NCBI GenBank assembly: GCA_023412455.1 | Contig: JAEYNQ010000035.1 | Span: forward strand, 1 to 19,772 | Length of the DNA stretch: 19,772 nucleotides | DNA from: Bacillota bacterium | GTDB taxonomy: Bacteria > Bacillota > Clostridia > Lachnospirales > Cellulosilyticaceae | Reading direction: 5' to 3' | Shown: positions 6,732 to 13,240 of the stretch, in pieces | How positions within the stretch are numbered: position 1 is the stretch's first letter | Layout: every line of letters begins with the position of its first letter | Program-made: the position numbers and the translations under genes | Notes under the pieces: generated by a model | Seen by the model: only the letters and a program-made list of their open reading frames with translations | Databases searched by the model: none | What the model was told of the DNA's origin: nothing

Positions 6732-8132
6732 TTAATTTTTACATGACATACTGCTTCCATCTAATAGTACAATTACAAATTCTTCTTTAGCATTTACAAC
6801 CTTAATACTCTCTAGCATCTGCATACATAAATCTTCATTAATCTGCTGCAACTTATCTGCCTGTTCCAATATCTCCTTAAACTCTTTCAGCCTATATGTC
6901 TTTAACTCATCTGCTTCAACTAGATCCTGCTGCCACTTATCTAGAAAATATTGTTTATTATCTATCAGTATATTAAATACCTCTACAAAAGCTTTTTGTA
7001 AAACTTCCTCTTCAACATGCTTACTTTCACAGCCTTTTACTCCTTTTTCTTTATATCTGTTGCTACACATCCAAATTTTTCTCTTACTTCCATTGGGTTG
7101 CATCCACGTCTTTCGACTATAAGTAGCTCCACACTCACCGCATATGACCTTACCCCAAAAAGGTATTCTAGTATCTAGTTTCTTAATATTATGATCTTCA
7201 CAAAATTCCTTCCGCCTTTCCATTTCTAGTTGAACAGCTTCCCAAGTTTCAGGTTCTATAATAGCTGGGTGGCTTTCTTCTACATAGTACTGTGGCACTT
7301 CTCCATGATTTACCTCTCTCTTCTTACTCAAAAAATCCACCGTATAAGTCTTTTGGAGCAATGCATCTCCTTTATATTTTTCATTTTGTAATATACTCTT
7401 AATTGTGCTATCGTACCATTTAGTGTTTCCAGAGCAACTTTTTACTCTATTTATTTCTAAATCTCTAGCAATGTGTACGGTACCTTTACCATTTAGAAAC
7501 TCCGTATAAATATGCCTTATTATCTTAGCTTGTTTTTCATTAATGATAAGGTTTCCGGCTTCATCTTTATCATAGCCTAAGAACCTATTATGATTTAAAG
7601 CAACTTTTCCCTCTTCAAAGCGTCTTCTAATACCCCAAGTAGAGTTCTCACTTATGGATCTACTCTCCTCTTGAGCAAGTGAGCTTAGAATAGTTAAAAG
7701 CACTTCCCCCTTTGCATCTAAGGTATCTATGTTTTCTTTCTCAAAAGTAATTCCTATTCCCATTTCCTTAAGCTCTCTTACGTAGTTTAAGCAATCAACT
7801 GTATTCCTTGCAAAACGTGATATGGACTTTGTAATAATCCTATCAATTTTGCCTTCCCGACAATCTTTTATCATACGATTGAACTCATCACGCTTTTTAG
7901 TATTGGTAGCTGTTATTCCTTCATCAGCATAAATGCCTGCAAACTCATATAAACTATTGTTTTGAATATGATTCGTGTAATATCTAACCTGTGCTTCATA
8001 ACTACTAAGCTGTTCTTCTTGATCAGTAGAAACCCTACAATAGGCAGCAACTCTAGTTTTATTAGCTGATTGAGATGTTTCTGGCACCTCATCATTTTGT
8101 CTTCCTGCTATAAATGTAATTCTTTTCGCCAT
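6732..8132 (-). CDS. Large serine recombinase B
   Basis: The product has 466 residues. The N-terminal resolvase domain has the nucleophile in AYCRVST (Ser35) and the conserved SISRFARN helix (102-109). The recombinase domain holds FLGYDKDEAGNL and NEKYKGDALLQKTY. A zinc ribbon follows (CGECGAT then CSNRYKEKGVKGC), and then a helical C-terminus of the kind that forms the coiled coil controlling direction. All expected parts are present, so it is probably active. Such enzymes join attP and attB by a two-base staggered cut with a serine-DNA link. It overlaps the end of recombinase A by 41 bases and starts at ATG after AGAGGAG, so the two are translationally coupled and co-made. The two proteins are obvious paralogues, identical at roughly half of aligned positions by eye. 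Confidence 0.95.
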   Translation of the reverse strand: MAKRITFIAGRQNDEVPETSQSANKTRVAAYCRVSTDQEEQLSSYEAQVRYYTNHIQNNSLYEFAGIYADEGITATNTKKRDEFNRMIKDCREGKIDRIITKSISRFARNTVDCLNYVRELKEMGIGITFEKENIDTLDAKGEVLLTILSSLAQEESRSISENSTWGIRRRFEEGKVALNHNRFLGYDKDEAGNLIINEKQAKIIRHIYTEFLNGKGTVHIARDLEINRVKSCSGNTKWYDSTIKSILQNEKYKGDALLQKTYTVDFLSKKREVNHGEVPQYYVEESHPAIIEPETWEAVQLEMERRKEFCEDHNIKKLDTRIPFWGKVICGECGATYSRKTWMQPNGSKRKIWMCSNRYKEKGVKGCESKHVEEEVLQKAFVEVFNILIDNKQYFLDKWQQDLVEADELKTYRLKEFKEILEQADKLQQINEDLCMQMLESIKVVNAKEEFVIVLLDGSSMSCKN

Positions 8133-9261
8133 TTATCACACACTCCTCTACAACGGTTTCTTCTTTTATATCAAGCTTGTTCAGTTCTTCTTCTGAAACG
8201 GAAGTTCCCGAACAAGCATCTTTTCCATTTTTAATATAATTGCTACATTGCCATACTACTTTCTGACATGGCTTACCGCTATTCCAGACTCTTTTTCTTA
8301 AGTTGCAGCCACACTTACTGCATATTAGTAATCCCGAATGCTTATTCTTTGGCTGTGTATGTTCTGTGTTTCTTATATTGTCTTTAAGATTTATTTGAGC
8401 TGCTTCCCACATTTCCCTCGAAACAATAGCTGAATGATTATCTTCTATATAGTAGTAATCTACTTCTCCAGTGTTTCTCTTCTTTTTCTTAGTAAGATGA
8501 TTAGGTGTATAAGTCTTTTGAAGCCATGCATCCCCTTTATATTTCTCATTCTTTAAAATAGCAAGTACTGTTGTGTCATACCACTTTGTACCTGTAACAG
8601 TGGGAATTTTATTTTTATTTAAGTCTTTGGCTATTCTATGGGTTCCTTTACCACTAAGGTATGCTTCAAAAATGTAGCTTACAATTTTAGCTTCTCTCCT
8701 ATTAATGACTAAATCACCATACTCATCTTTGTCATAGCCTAAAAATCGCTTTGTGTTAATAAGTAGTTCTCCCTGCTCAAACTTTTTCCTAACTCTCCAT
8801 TTAACATTTTCACTTGCGCTTCTACTTTCCTCTTCTGCAAATGAAGAAAGGACAGCAAGCATCAGCTCACCGTCCTTAGATAAAGTTTGTATATTTTCTC
8901 TTTCAAAATAGATTTCTATACCCAACAATTTTAGTTCCCTTACATATTCCAAGACAATAGTTGTGTTCCTGGCAAATCTAGAGATAGACTTTGTAAGAAT
9001 AAGGTCTATCTTTCCTTCTCTACAGTAAGTCATCATTTGTTGAAATCCTGGTCTATTATCTTTTGTTCCTGTATAACCACTATCTGCAAAGATCCCTATA
9101 AACTCATAGTCTGGATTAGCTTCAATTGTATTTCGATAATAAGTTGCTTGGTTTTCTAATGACTCTTCTTGTGCGCTACTACTAGTAGATACTCTGGCAT
9201 AAGCACAAACTTTCTTTTTAACTATTGGCTTAACCACTGGTTGTAATATAGTAACCTTCAT
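8092..9261 (-). CDS. Large serine recombinase A (short form)
   Basis: The product has 389 residues from the ATG at 9261, chosen because GAAAGGGG stands 8 bases upstream. An ATG six codons earlier lacks a site. The resolvase domain has AYARVST (Ser25) and SISRFARN. The recombinase domain has FLGYDKDEYGDL and NEKYKGDAWLQKTY, and a zinc ribbon (CSKCGC then CSNYIKNGKDAC) follows. It stops soon after the zinc ribbon, so it lacks the long helical tail that recombinase B has and is shorter than typical phage integrases of this class (about 450-550). It is not obviously truncated by mutation, because the stop is placed to overlap gene B. A coupled pair with different tails resembles the CcrA/CcrB and multi-recombinase systems, in which both proteins may be needed. 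It lies only about 60 bases behind the endolysin gene. Confidence 0.92.
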   Translation of the reverse strand: MKVTILQPVVKPIVKKKVCAYARVSTSSSAQEESLENQATYYRNTIEANPDYEFIGIFADSGYTGTKDNRPGFQQMMTYCREGKIDLILTKSISRFARNTTIVLEYVRELKLLGIEIYFERENIQTLSKDGELMLAVLSSFAEEESRSASENVKWRVRKKFEQGELLINTKRFLGYDKDEYGDLVINRREAKIVSYIFEAYLSGKGTHRIAKDLNKNKIPTVTGTKWYDTTVLAILKNEKYKGDAWLQKTYTPNHLTKKKKRNTGEVDYYYIEDNHSAIVSREMWEAAQINLKDNIRNTEHTQPKNKHSGLLICSKCGCNLRKRVWNSGKPCQKVVWQCSNYIKNGKDACSGTSVSEEELNKLDIKEETVVEECVINGEKNYIYSRKTK

Positions 9262-9325
9262 TATTTTTACCCCTTTCATTTAAGCTACTACATTCATCAC
9301 TCTTATGGTGCTGTAAGTCAAGTTG

Positions 9326-10000
9326 CTATTGAACATATATAATAGGAAGTTTTCTTTCCGTATCATAACTGACTTTTAGCTTCTCATCTGCTAAATCCCT
9401 TAGCTTTACGTAGTTAGTTCCTTCTATATTAATAGCATCTATCTCTTTGATTTTTCCATTAAGTTCAATCTTAAGCTTACTTATATTACTTTCTACAATG
9501 CCTTTATCAGCATCTTTCTTTAGCTGCTCCCAGGCCTCTATATTTTTCACATAATATCTAGGGCAATCTTTACCCGTTACATCATAATGCCTAATCACAT
9601 TTTGTAGTGGGTTAAGGCTATATCTCTTACATATATCAATGATTAGCCAGATAAGTGCTTTGTAAGTTACTTCGCTAAACTTCCCATCAGCAGTAGGATG
9701 GCAGACTTCAATACCTATGTGATCCTTATTCGCAGAGCTGGCATGATAAGCAACTTCTGTTTCAGGAATGCACTCTATAATCTCACCTTTTAGTCCTACA
9801 ATATAATGACTACTGGCATAGCGATACTCACCATTACTCATCTTCTGCCCTGACTTTAGATTCTCAAAGTAAGTTCTATTAGCCTCAGCACTAGTACCTG
9901 CATTGCCTACATAGTGAATAACAATGCCTTTTACTTTACCCATCTTTGTACCTGGTCTTGAATAGGCATTGGGTGTTAGGTGCATTTGCTTAATCTCCAT
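9326..10000 (-). CDS. Endolysin: N-acetylmuramoyl-L-alanine amidase
   Basis: The product has 224 residues. The Amidase_2 domain (about 22-160) cleaves the amide bond between N-acetylmuramic acid and L-alanine in peptidoglycan. Likely zinc ligands are His29 (IVIHYVG), His138 (RHYDVTGKDCP) and Cys146, with the conserved IGIEVC strand at 95-100. The C-terminal 45 residues (EGTNYVKLRDLADEK, then YDTERKLPIIYV) resemble the copper amine oxidase N-terminal-like repeat used as a wall-binding tail in Clostridia endolysins. There is no signal peptide, as expected for a holin-dependent lysin. The ATG directly follows the holin stop, with AGGGGATG inside the holin end. It completes the lysis cassette. 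Confidence 0.95.
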   Translation of the reverse strand: MEIKQMHLTPNAYSRPGTKMGKVKGIVIHYVGNAGTSAEANRTYFENLKSGQKMSNGEYRYASSHYIVGLKGEIIECIPETEVAYHASSANKDHIGIEVCHPTADGKFSEVTYKALIWLIIDICKRYSLNPLQNVIRHYDVTGKDCPRYYVKNIEAWEQLKKDADKGIVESNISKLKIELNGKIKEIDAINIEGTNYVKLRDLADEKLKVSYDTERKLPIIYVQ

Positions 10001-10393
10001 CTACTCATCCCCTTTTGATTTAATCTGCTCTAACACATCCAATAGTTTCTTAGGCACTGGCAAGCCAATCTTAGCAGCATTTTCTACTATACTAATCCCT
10101 TCATTTGAAACATAAAAAAAGATAATAGCAGTACGAATCGCACTCCCACTTCCAAGTAAATGAACATCTATCATATTCCCTATGCCTACTAAAATAAAAA
10201 TAAGCACCTTTTTGAAGATGCCCTTAAAACCTACTTCACTAGAGAGCTTATGTTCTAGCACCGCCACCATAAGTCCTGTGATGTAGTCAATCACTACAAA
10301 GGTAATCAGTGCATACATAAACCCATCCATTCCTCCCAAGTACCACCCCACTGCTCCACCAATGGCACTAAATATAAATTGTAATTCTTTCAT
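10001..10393 (-). CDS. Holin, phage_holin_4 / TcdE type
   Basis: The product has 130 residues from the ATG at 10393, which has AGGGG 8 bases upstream. A GTG three codons earlier overlaps the site. There are about four hydrophobic segments (roughly 5-20, 23-44, 60-76 and 85-104), with the family phrases VIDYITG after the second and SNEGISIVEN followed by AAKIGLPVPKKL at the C-terminus. This toxin secretion/phage lysis holin family includes TcdE. It forms timed membrane lesions that release the amidase encoded directly downstream. A charged tail (KSKGDE) is probably cytoplasmic. Confidence 0.92.
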   Translation of the reverse strand: MKELQFIFSAIGGAVGWYLGGMDGFMYALITFVVIDYITGLMVAVLEHKLSSEVGFKGIFKKVLIFILVGIGNMIDVHLLGSGSAIRTAIIFFYVSNEGISIVENAAKIGLPVPKKLLDVLEQIKSKGDE

Positions 10394-10404
10394 TCCAGTC
10401 ACCC

Positions 10405-10710
10405 CTACTTTTCAAATTGCACATATGCTTTTGTTATAATCAAGTGCCCTGATAAAATGCTTTTTATCTTGTTTTCAGTGGTCTTTACTTTTATCTCATA
10501 GCGGTATTCTTTAGGTTGCATTTCTAGTGTTTCTTCAGATGTTAGAGATAAGATAAGCATATTATCAACCACTGTCATTTTCTTTTGACCTGTTACACTT
10601 GAACCAAAGATGCCTTCAAAGCCTTCTATAACAACTATCTTGCCTTGCTCATCTTTAACTGTTACGCTGATGTCTACTGTTTCTCCTTGGACAATACGAA
10701 TATCATTCAT
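10405..10710 (-). CDS. Small Ig-like/BppU-type tail-tip protein
   Basis: The product has 101 residues from the ATG at 10710, with GGAGG 8 bases upstream. It begins MNDIRIVQGETVDISVTVKD and continues as alternating beta strands ending in SGHLIITKAYVQ. This fits the immunoglobulin-fold N-terminal domain found in baseplate upper proteins (BppU type) and small tail-tip proteins of Gram-positive siphophages. Here the domain stands alone. Its start overlaps the end of the 81-residue gene, and the holin gene follows 11 bases later. It is likely a structural protein at the tail end. The exact position is unknown. Confidence 0.65.
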   Translation of the reverse strand: MNDIRIVQGETVDISVTVKDEQGKIVVIEGFEGIFGSSVTGQKKMTVVDNMLILSLTSEETLEMQPKEYRYEIKVKTTENKIKSILSGHLIITKAYVQFEK

Positions 10711-10948
10711 CTCTATCACCTCCCAACAAGCCTATGAATTCATGTACTTTAAGTGTTCCTATAAGATGTTGTTCTTCGATAAGTCCTTTCTGTTCTTGTT
10801 CTAAAAAAGTGCCTATTAATTCTATGCTACCTTCAACATTAGCGATCAGATTTTGTTCTTGTGCCAACGTTCCCTCTATCGTCACATAATGTTTTACTTC
10901 ATCAACTAGAGTTAGCCTAAACCAACTAAATCCAATACCACCCTTCAT
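10703..10948 (-). CDS. Small repetitive tail-associated protein
   Basis: The product has 81 residues from the ATG at 10948. That start overlaps the preceding stop as ATGA and has AGGAGA 9 bases upstream. After GIGFSWFRLTLVDEV the sequence becomes a loose repeat with a period of about 10-16 residues built on G-T/S-L/F-x-x-E-Q (EGTLAQEQNL, IGTFLEQEQKGL, EEQHLIGTL). Such short repeats can form a stacked beta structure or trimeric stem. I know no function. The position among tail-tip genes suggests a minor structural protein or fibre part. Confidence 0.6.
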   Translation of the reverse strand: MKGGIGFSWFRLTLVDEVKHYVTIEGTLAQEQNLIANVEGSIELIGTFLEQEQKGLIEEQHLIGTLKVHEFIGLLGGDRDE

Positions 10949-11556
10949 GTAGACCACTCTCCTGCTGAGTTTTTGCCATAAACTTTGATGGTATATTCTT
11001 TATCTCCTAAAGTAAGCTCCGAAGTATCTACATCAAAACTTTCTATTGCGCCGGTTGCAAGTGCACCACCTTCTCCTACTAAAAGACCAACTCCTACACC
11101 CGTTCCACCATTAGCTCTAGCTTCCCAAGCTGTTAACGGCTGATCGGATTTAAAGGTTACTGTACATTTAGTAGTTCCAGTAACCTTTCCTAGCTTATTC
11201 CTTGAATAGTTAAGGATAGTAATGTTGGCCACTGGAACGCTTGCACCAAACTCATCACAAACTAGCTTATAGTTACTAGGTGATGTAGAAATACCACCAG
11301 ATTCTCCTTGAAAACCAACATTTAAGGATTTACCCGCTGCAATCACCTTATCCCACATAGGTATAATAGTATACGTACTACCAACCTGTGATTTGATTGT
11401 ACAAGTATAAAAAGAAGTAATTGTTTCATTCCAGTCAAAGGATAACTCCCAGTTGGTAATAGGTGTTGTGGTAAGATTAGTAATGGTAATCTCCCCAGTA
11501 AAGCCTGAACCCCAATCTGAAAAGGTTTTATAAGTAAAGGATACTTTATCCCCCAT
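10945..11556 (-). CDS. Tail protein with CBM2-like carbohydrate-binding domain plus Ig-like domain
   Basis: The product has 203 residues from the ATG at 11556, which has AAAGGGTG 7 bases upstream. An earlier TTG has no site. Residues about 3-100 read like a family 2 carbohydrate-binding module: SDWGSGFTGEITITN, then ITNWELSFDW, then MWDKVIAAGKSLNVGFQG and SPSNYKL. In CBM2 of type a, three surface tryptophans bind crystalline cellulose. Here the first (DWGSGF) and third (MWDK) are kept, and the middle position falls at SFYTC, where an aromatic remains. The terminal cysteine pair of many CBM2 domains is absent. Residues 105-203 form an Ig-like domain ending in TIKVYGKNSAGEWST, similar to the end of the upstream gene's product. 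It is probably displayed at the tail tip, where it may bind host glycans or plant fibre. There is no signal peptide. The domain call is by eye. Confidence 0.7.
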   Translation of the reverse strand: MGDKVSFTYKTFSDWGSGFTGEITITNLTTTPITNWELSFDWNETITSFYTCTIKSQVGSTYTIIPMWDKVIAAGKSLNVGFQGESGGISTSPSNYKLVCDEFGASVPVANITILNYSRNKLGKVTGTTKCTVTFKSDQPLTAWEARANGGTGVGVGLLVGEGGALATGAIESFDVDTSELTLGDKEYTIKVYGKNSAGEWST

Positions 11557-11570
11557 TTCATCACCCTTTC

Positions 11571-12230
11571 TTAAGCACTCCAAATACCAGAAGCAGTTTT
11601 AGCAAAAACTTTAATAGTCTTTTCCCCATCTCCATCACTTGCTACAGCCATATCCTTAGCTTTAAGGACACTAGCTACAGAAGTATTTGCAGCCACTTCT
11701 AAACCAGACATATTAAGTGAACCATTCGTAACTGGAATGACGATCCCTACATTATGGGCATCTGCTTCAGTAGAAACTACACAGACTTTCCATTCTATAA
11801 TATCAACATCTGCTCTCCAAGAGAAATTCACGACATCTTTTGGAGCATTATAGCTTACTCTTGTAATGTCTGGTCCACTGATTAAAGTTACCACTGGAAC
11901 AGCTGTATTAACTTCTATAGTCGCACTTACTACAGAGCTTTCATTAAGTACATCATCTCGTACTTTTACATAGATTGTTTTAAGACCATCACTTGGTGAT
12001 AAGGTAACTTGCAAACTAGAAGTATACGTTTGCCAGGTCGCATCTGCCTCAAGTGCTGCATCTTCTATTCCACCCCATATTTTCATTTGATAGCCTGTTG
12101 TCACTGCATCTTTAGTACTAATCTTTAAGGTTACTAGATGAGAAGCTGTTATAGTAACCCCATTATTAATGAGTAAACTAACCTCTTGTGGTGCTAAAGT
12201 GTCTAATACTAACTTGAAAAAACTTGCCAT
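11571..12230 (-). CDS. Ig-like domain tail protein
   Basis: The product has 219 residues from the ATG at 12230, with GGGGG 8 bases upstream. An ATG two codons earlier is too close to that site. The start MASFFKLVLDTLAPQEVSL and the segments ISTKDAVTTGYQMKIWGG and TIYVKVRDDVLNESS match the bacterial Ig-like domains found in tail proteins of Clostridia prophages. A second domain follows at about 108-219 and ends in DGEKTIKVFAKTASGIWSA. That ending is close to the ending of the CBM2 gene next door, which suggests domain duplication between neighbours. Likely role: a decoration or adhesion module on the tail tip that weakly binds cell-surface sugars. The role is inferred from family context. Confidence 0.65.
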   Translation of the reverse strand: MASFFKLVLDTLAPQEVSLLINNGVTITASHLVTLKISTKDAVTTGYQMKIWGGIEDAALEADATWQTYTSSLQVTLSPSDGLKTIYVKVRDDVLNESSVVSATIEVNTAVPVVTLISGPDITRVSYNAPKDVVNFSWRADVDIIEWKVCVVSTEADAHNVGIVIPVTNGSLNMSGLEVAANTSVASVLKAKDMAVASDGDGEKTIKVFAKTASGIWSA

Positions 12231-12243
12231 TTGCATGCCCCCT

Positions 12244-12741
12244 TTACTTTAATCCTACAACCATAGTCTCTCTAAGTAACATTTGCATCGTATCTGATAA
12301 ATTCAACCTTTTCGCTGCAAATTCAAAGCTTGTTTGATATTGAAAAACCATAGCAGGACTAAAAGAAACGCTTTCAAAAAGCACCCTACTATCATCTTCA
12401 AATACTGTTTTTCCATCTACAATAATACGTACATTTGCTTCAGGTGACGCCTCCCAATAAGGTCCCTCGAAGTCAAACAAGTCATAACCGCCAATGATTA
12501 CATAACCTTGACTTGGCATATAGCTAAAGCTACTAGATAAAACAGGTGTATATGTTGTAGCATTCAGATAAGTAGCCACATAATCGTAAGCATTTAAATT
12601 TACTATTTTCAACTGTTCCAAAGGTGGCAATTTGATATTTGTAGTAGTGCCATCACCAGCATTTTCAGAATTTCCTCCAATACCAAGACCTGTACCCAAC
12701 AAACCACACAGAAAGCCATTTTTTAATTCAATATCACTCAT
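12244..12741 (-). CDS. Tail protein, paralogue B of a tandem pair
   Basis: The product has 165 residues. It starts at ATG with TAGGTGA about 6 bases upstream, inside the end of its neighbour. It is related to the product of the next gene upstream along its length: SSFSYMPSQGYVIIGGYDLFDFE aligns with that protein's SSIYHYIPSKGG region, and both end in AKRLNLS, then TM, then G and K. The N-terminus (GFLCGLLGTGLGIGG) is glycine-rich and hydrophobic. Similar small proteins occur after the Tal gene in Clostridia prophages, but I know no function. A heteromeric tail-tip component is likely. Confidence 0.65.
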   Translation of the reverse strand: MSDIELKNGFLCGLLGTGLGIGGNSENAGDGTTTNIKLPPLEQLKIVNLNAYDYVATYLNATTYTPVLSSSFSYMPSQGYVIIGGYDLFDFEGPYWEASPEANVRIIVDGKTVFEDDSRVLFESVSFSPAMVFQYQTSFEFAAKRLNLSDTMQMLLRETMVVGLK

Positions 12742-12748
12742 ACTTCAC

Positions 12749-13228
12749 CTACTTATAACCAATAATCATTGTTTGGTATAATTCTAATGCCATATTTTCA
12801 CTAAGATTTAACCGCTTGGCTTCTATATTAAACGTCTTTTTATAAGTAAAAGCCCTTACTTCTTTTACTGTTTCTTCAGGAAAAAATTCTGTTACTTCAC
12901 CTTCAAAAATCACCTCATCATCAGCTGTAATACGCATCATTGCTCTAGGTTGTATACTTCCGAAATATTCCCAGTCTTGCAATTGATAAGAGCCCATCAT
13001 CACAATGCCACCTTTTGATGGGATATAGTGATATATGCTACTAAAAACCGAATAATAAGTTGTATCACTTAAGTTTGATACACCCTCCCCAATATCCCCT
13101 GTATAATGTCCGCAATTTACAAAGGTTAAAGTACTTTGATCCGGCAACCCACTTGTTTCAGAAGCACTACCGATACCAAAGAAAGCTAATGCGGTCATAA
13201 AGCCCATACTAAAATCATTTATCAGCAC
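12749..13228 (-). CDS. Tail protein, paralogue A of a tandem pair
   Basis: The product has 159 residues from the GTG at 13228, chosen because AGGAGG stands 8 bases upstream. A GTG three codons earlier sits inside that site. It is paralogous to the gene at 12244-12741, with conserved IPSKGGIVMMGSYQL and the end AKRLNLSENMALELYQTM. The N-terminus (FMTALAFFGIG) is hydrophobic and could be a short membrane or packing helix. It follows the Tal-type gene immediately. It is a likely structural protein of the tail tip, with no recognised enzymatic motif. Confidence 0.65.
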   Translation of the reverse strand: MLINDFSMGFMTALAFFGIGSASETSGLPDQSTLTFVNCGHYTGDIGEGVSNLSDTTYYSVFSSIYHYIPSKGGIVMMGSYQLQDWEYFGSIQPRAMMRITADDEVIFEGEVTEFFPEETVKEVRAFTYKKTFNIEAKRLNLSENMALELYQTMIIGYK

Positions 13229-13240
13229 ACCTATCACCTC

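Noticed and set aside
9262..9325. Possible promoter with TTGACT upstream of recombinase A
   Set aside because: There is no acceptable -10 box 16-18 bases downstream, so it is not listed as a feature.
11343..11564. Alternative minus-strand frame inside the CBM2 gene
   Set aside because: It is a shifted frame of a gene with clear domain content and a better ribosome site.
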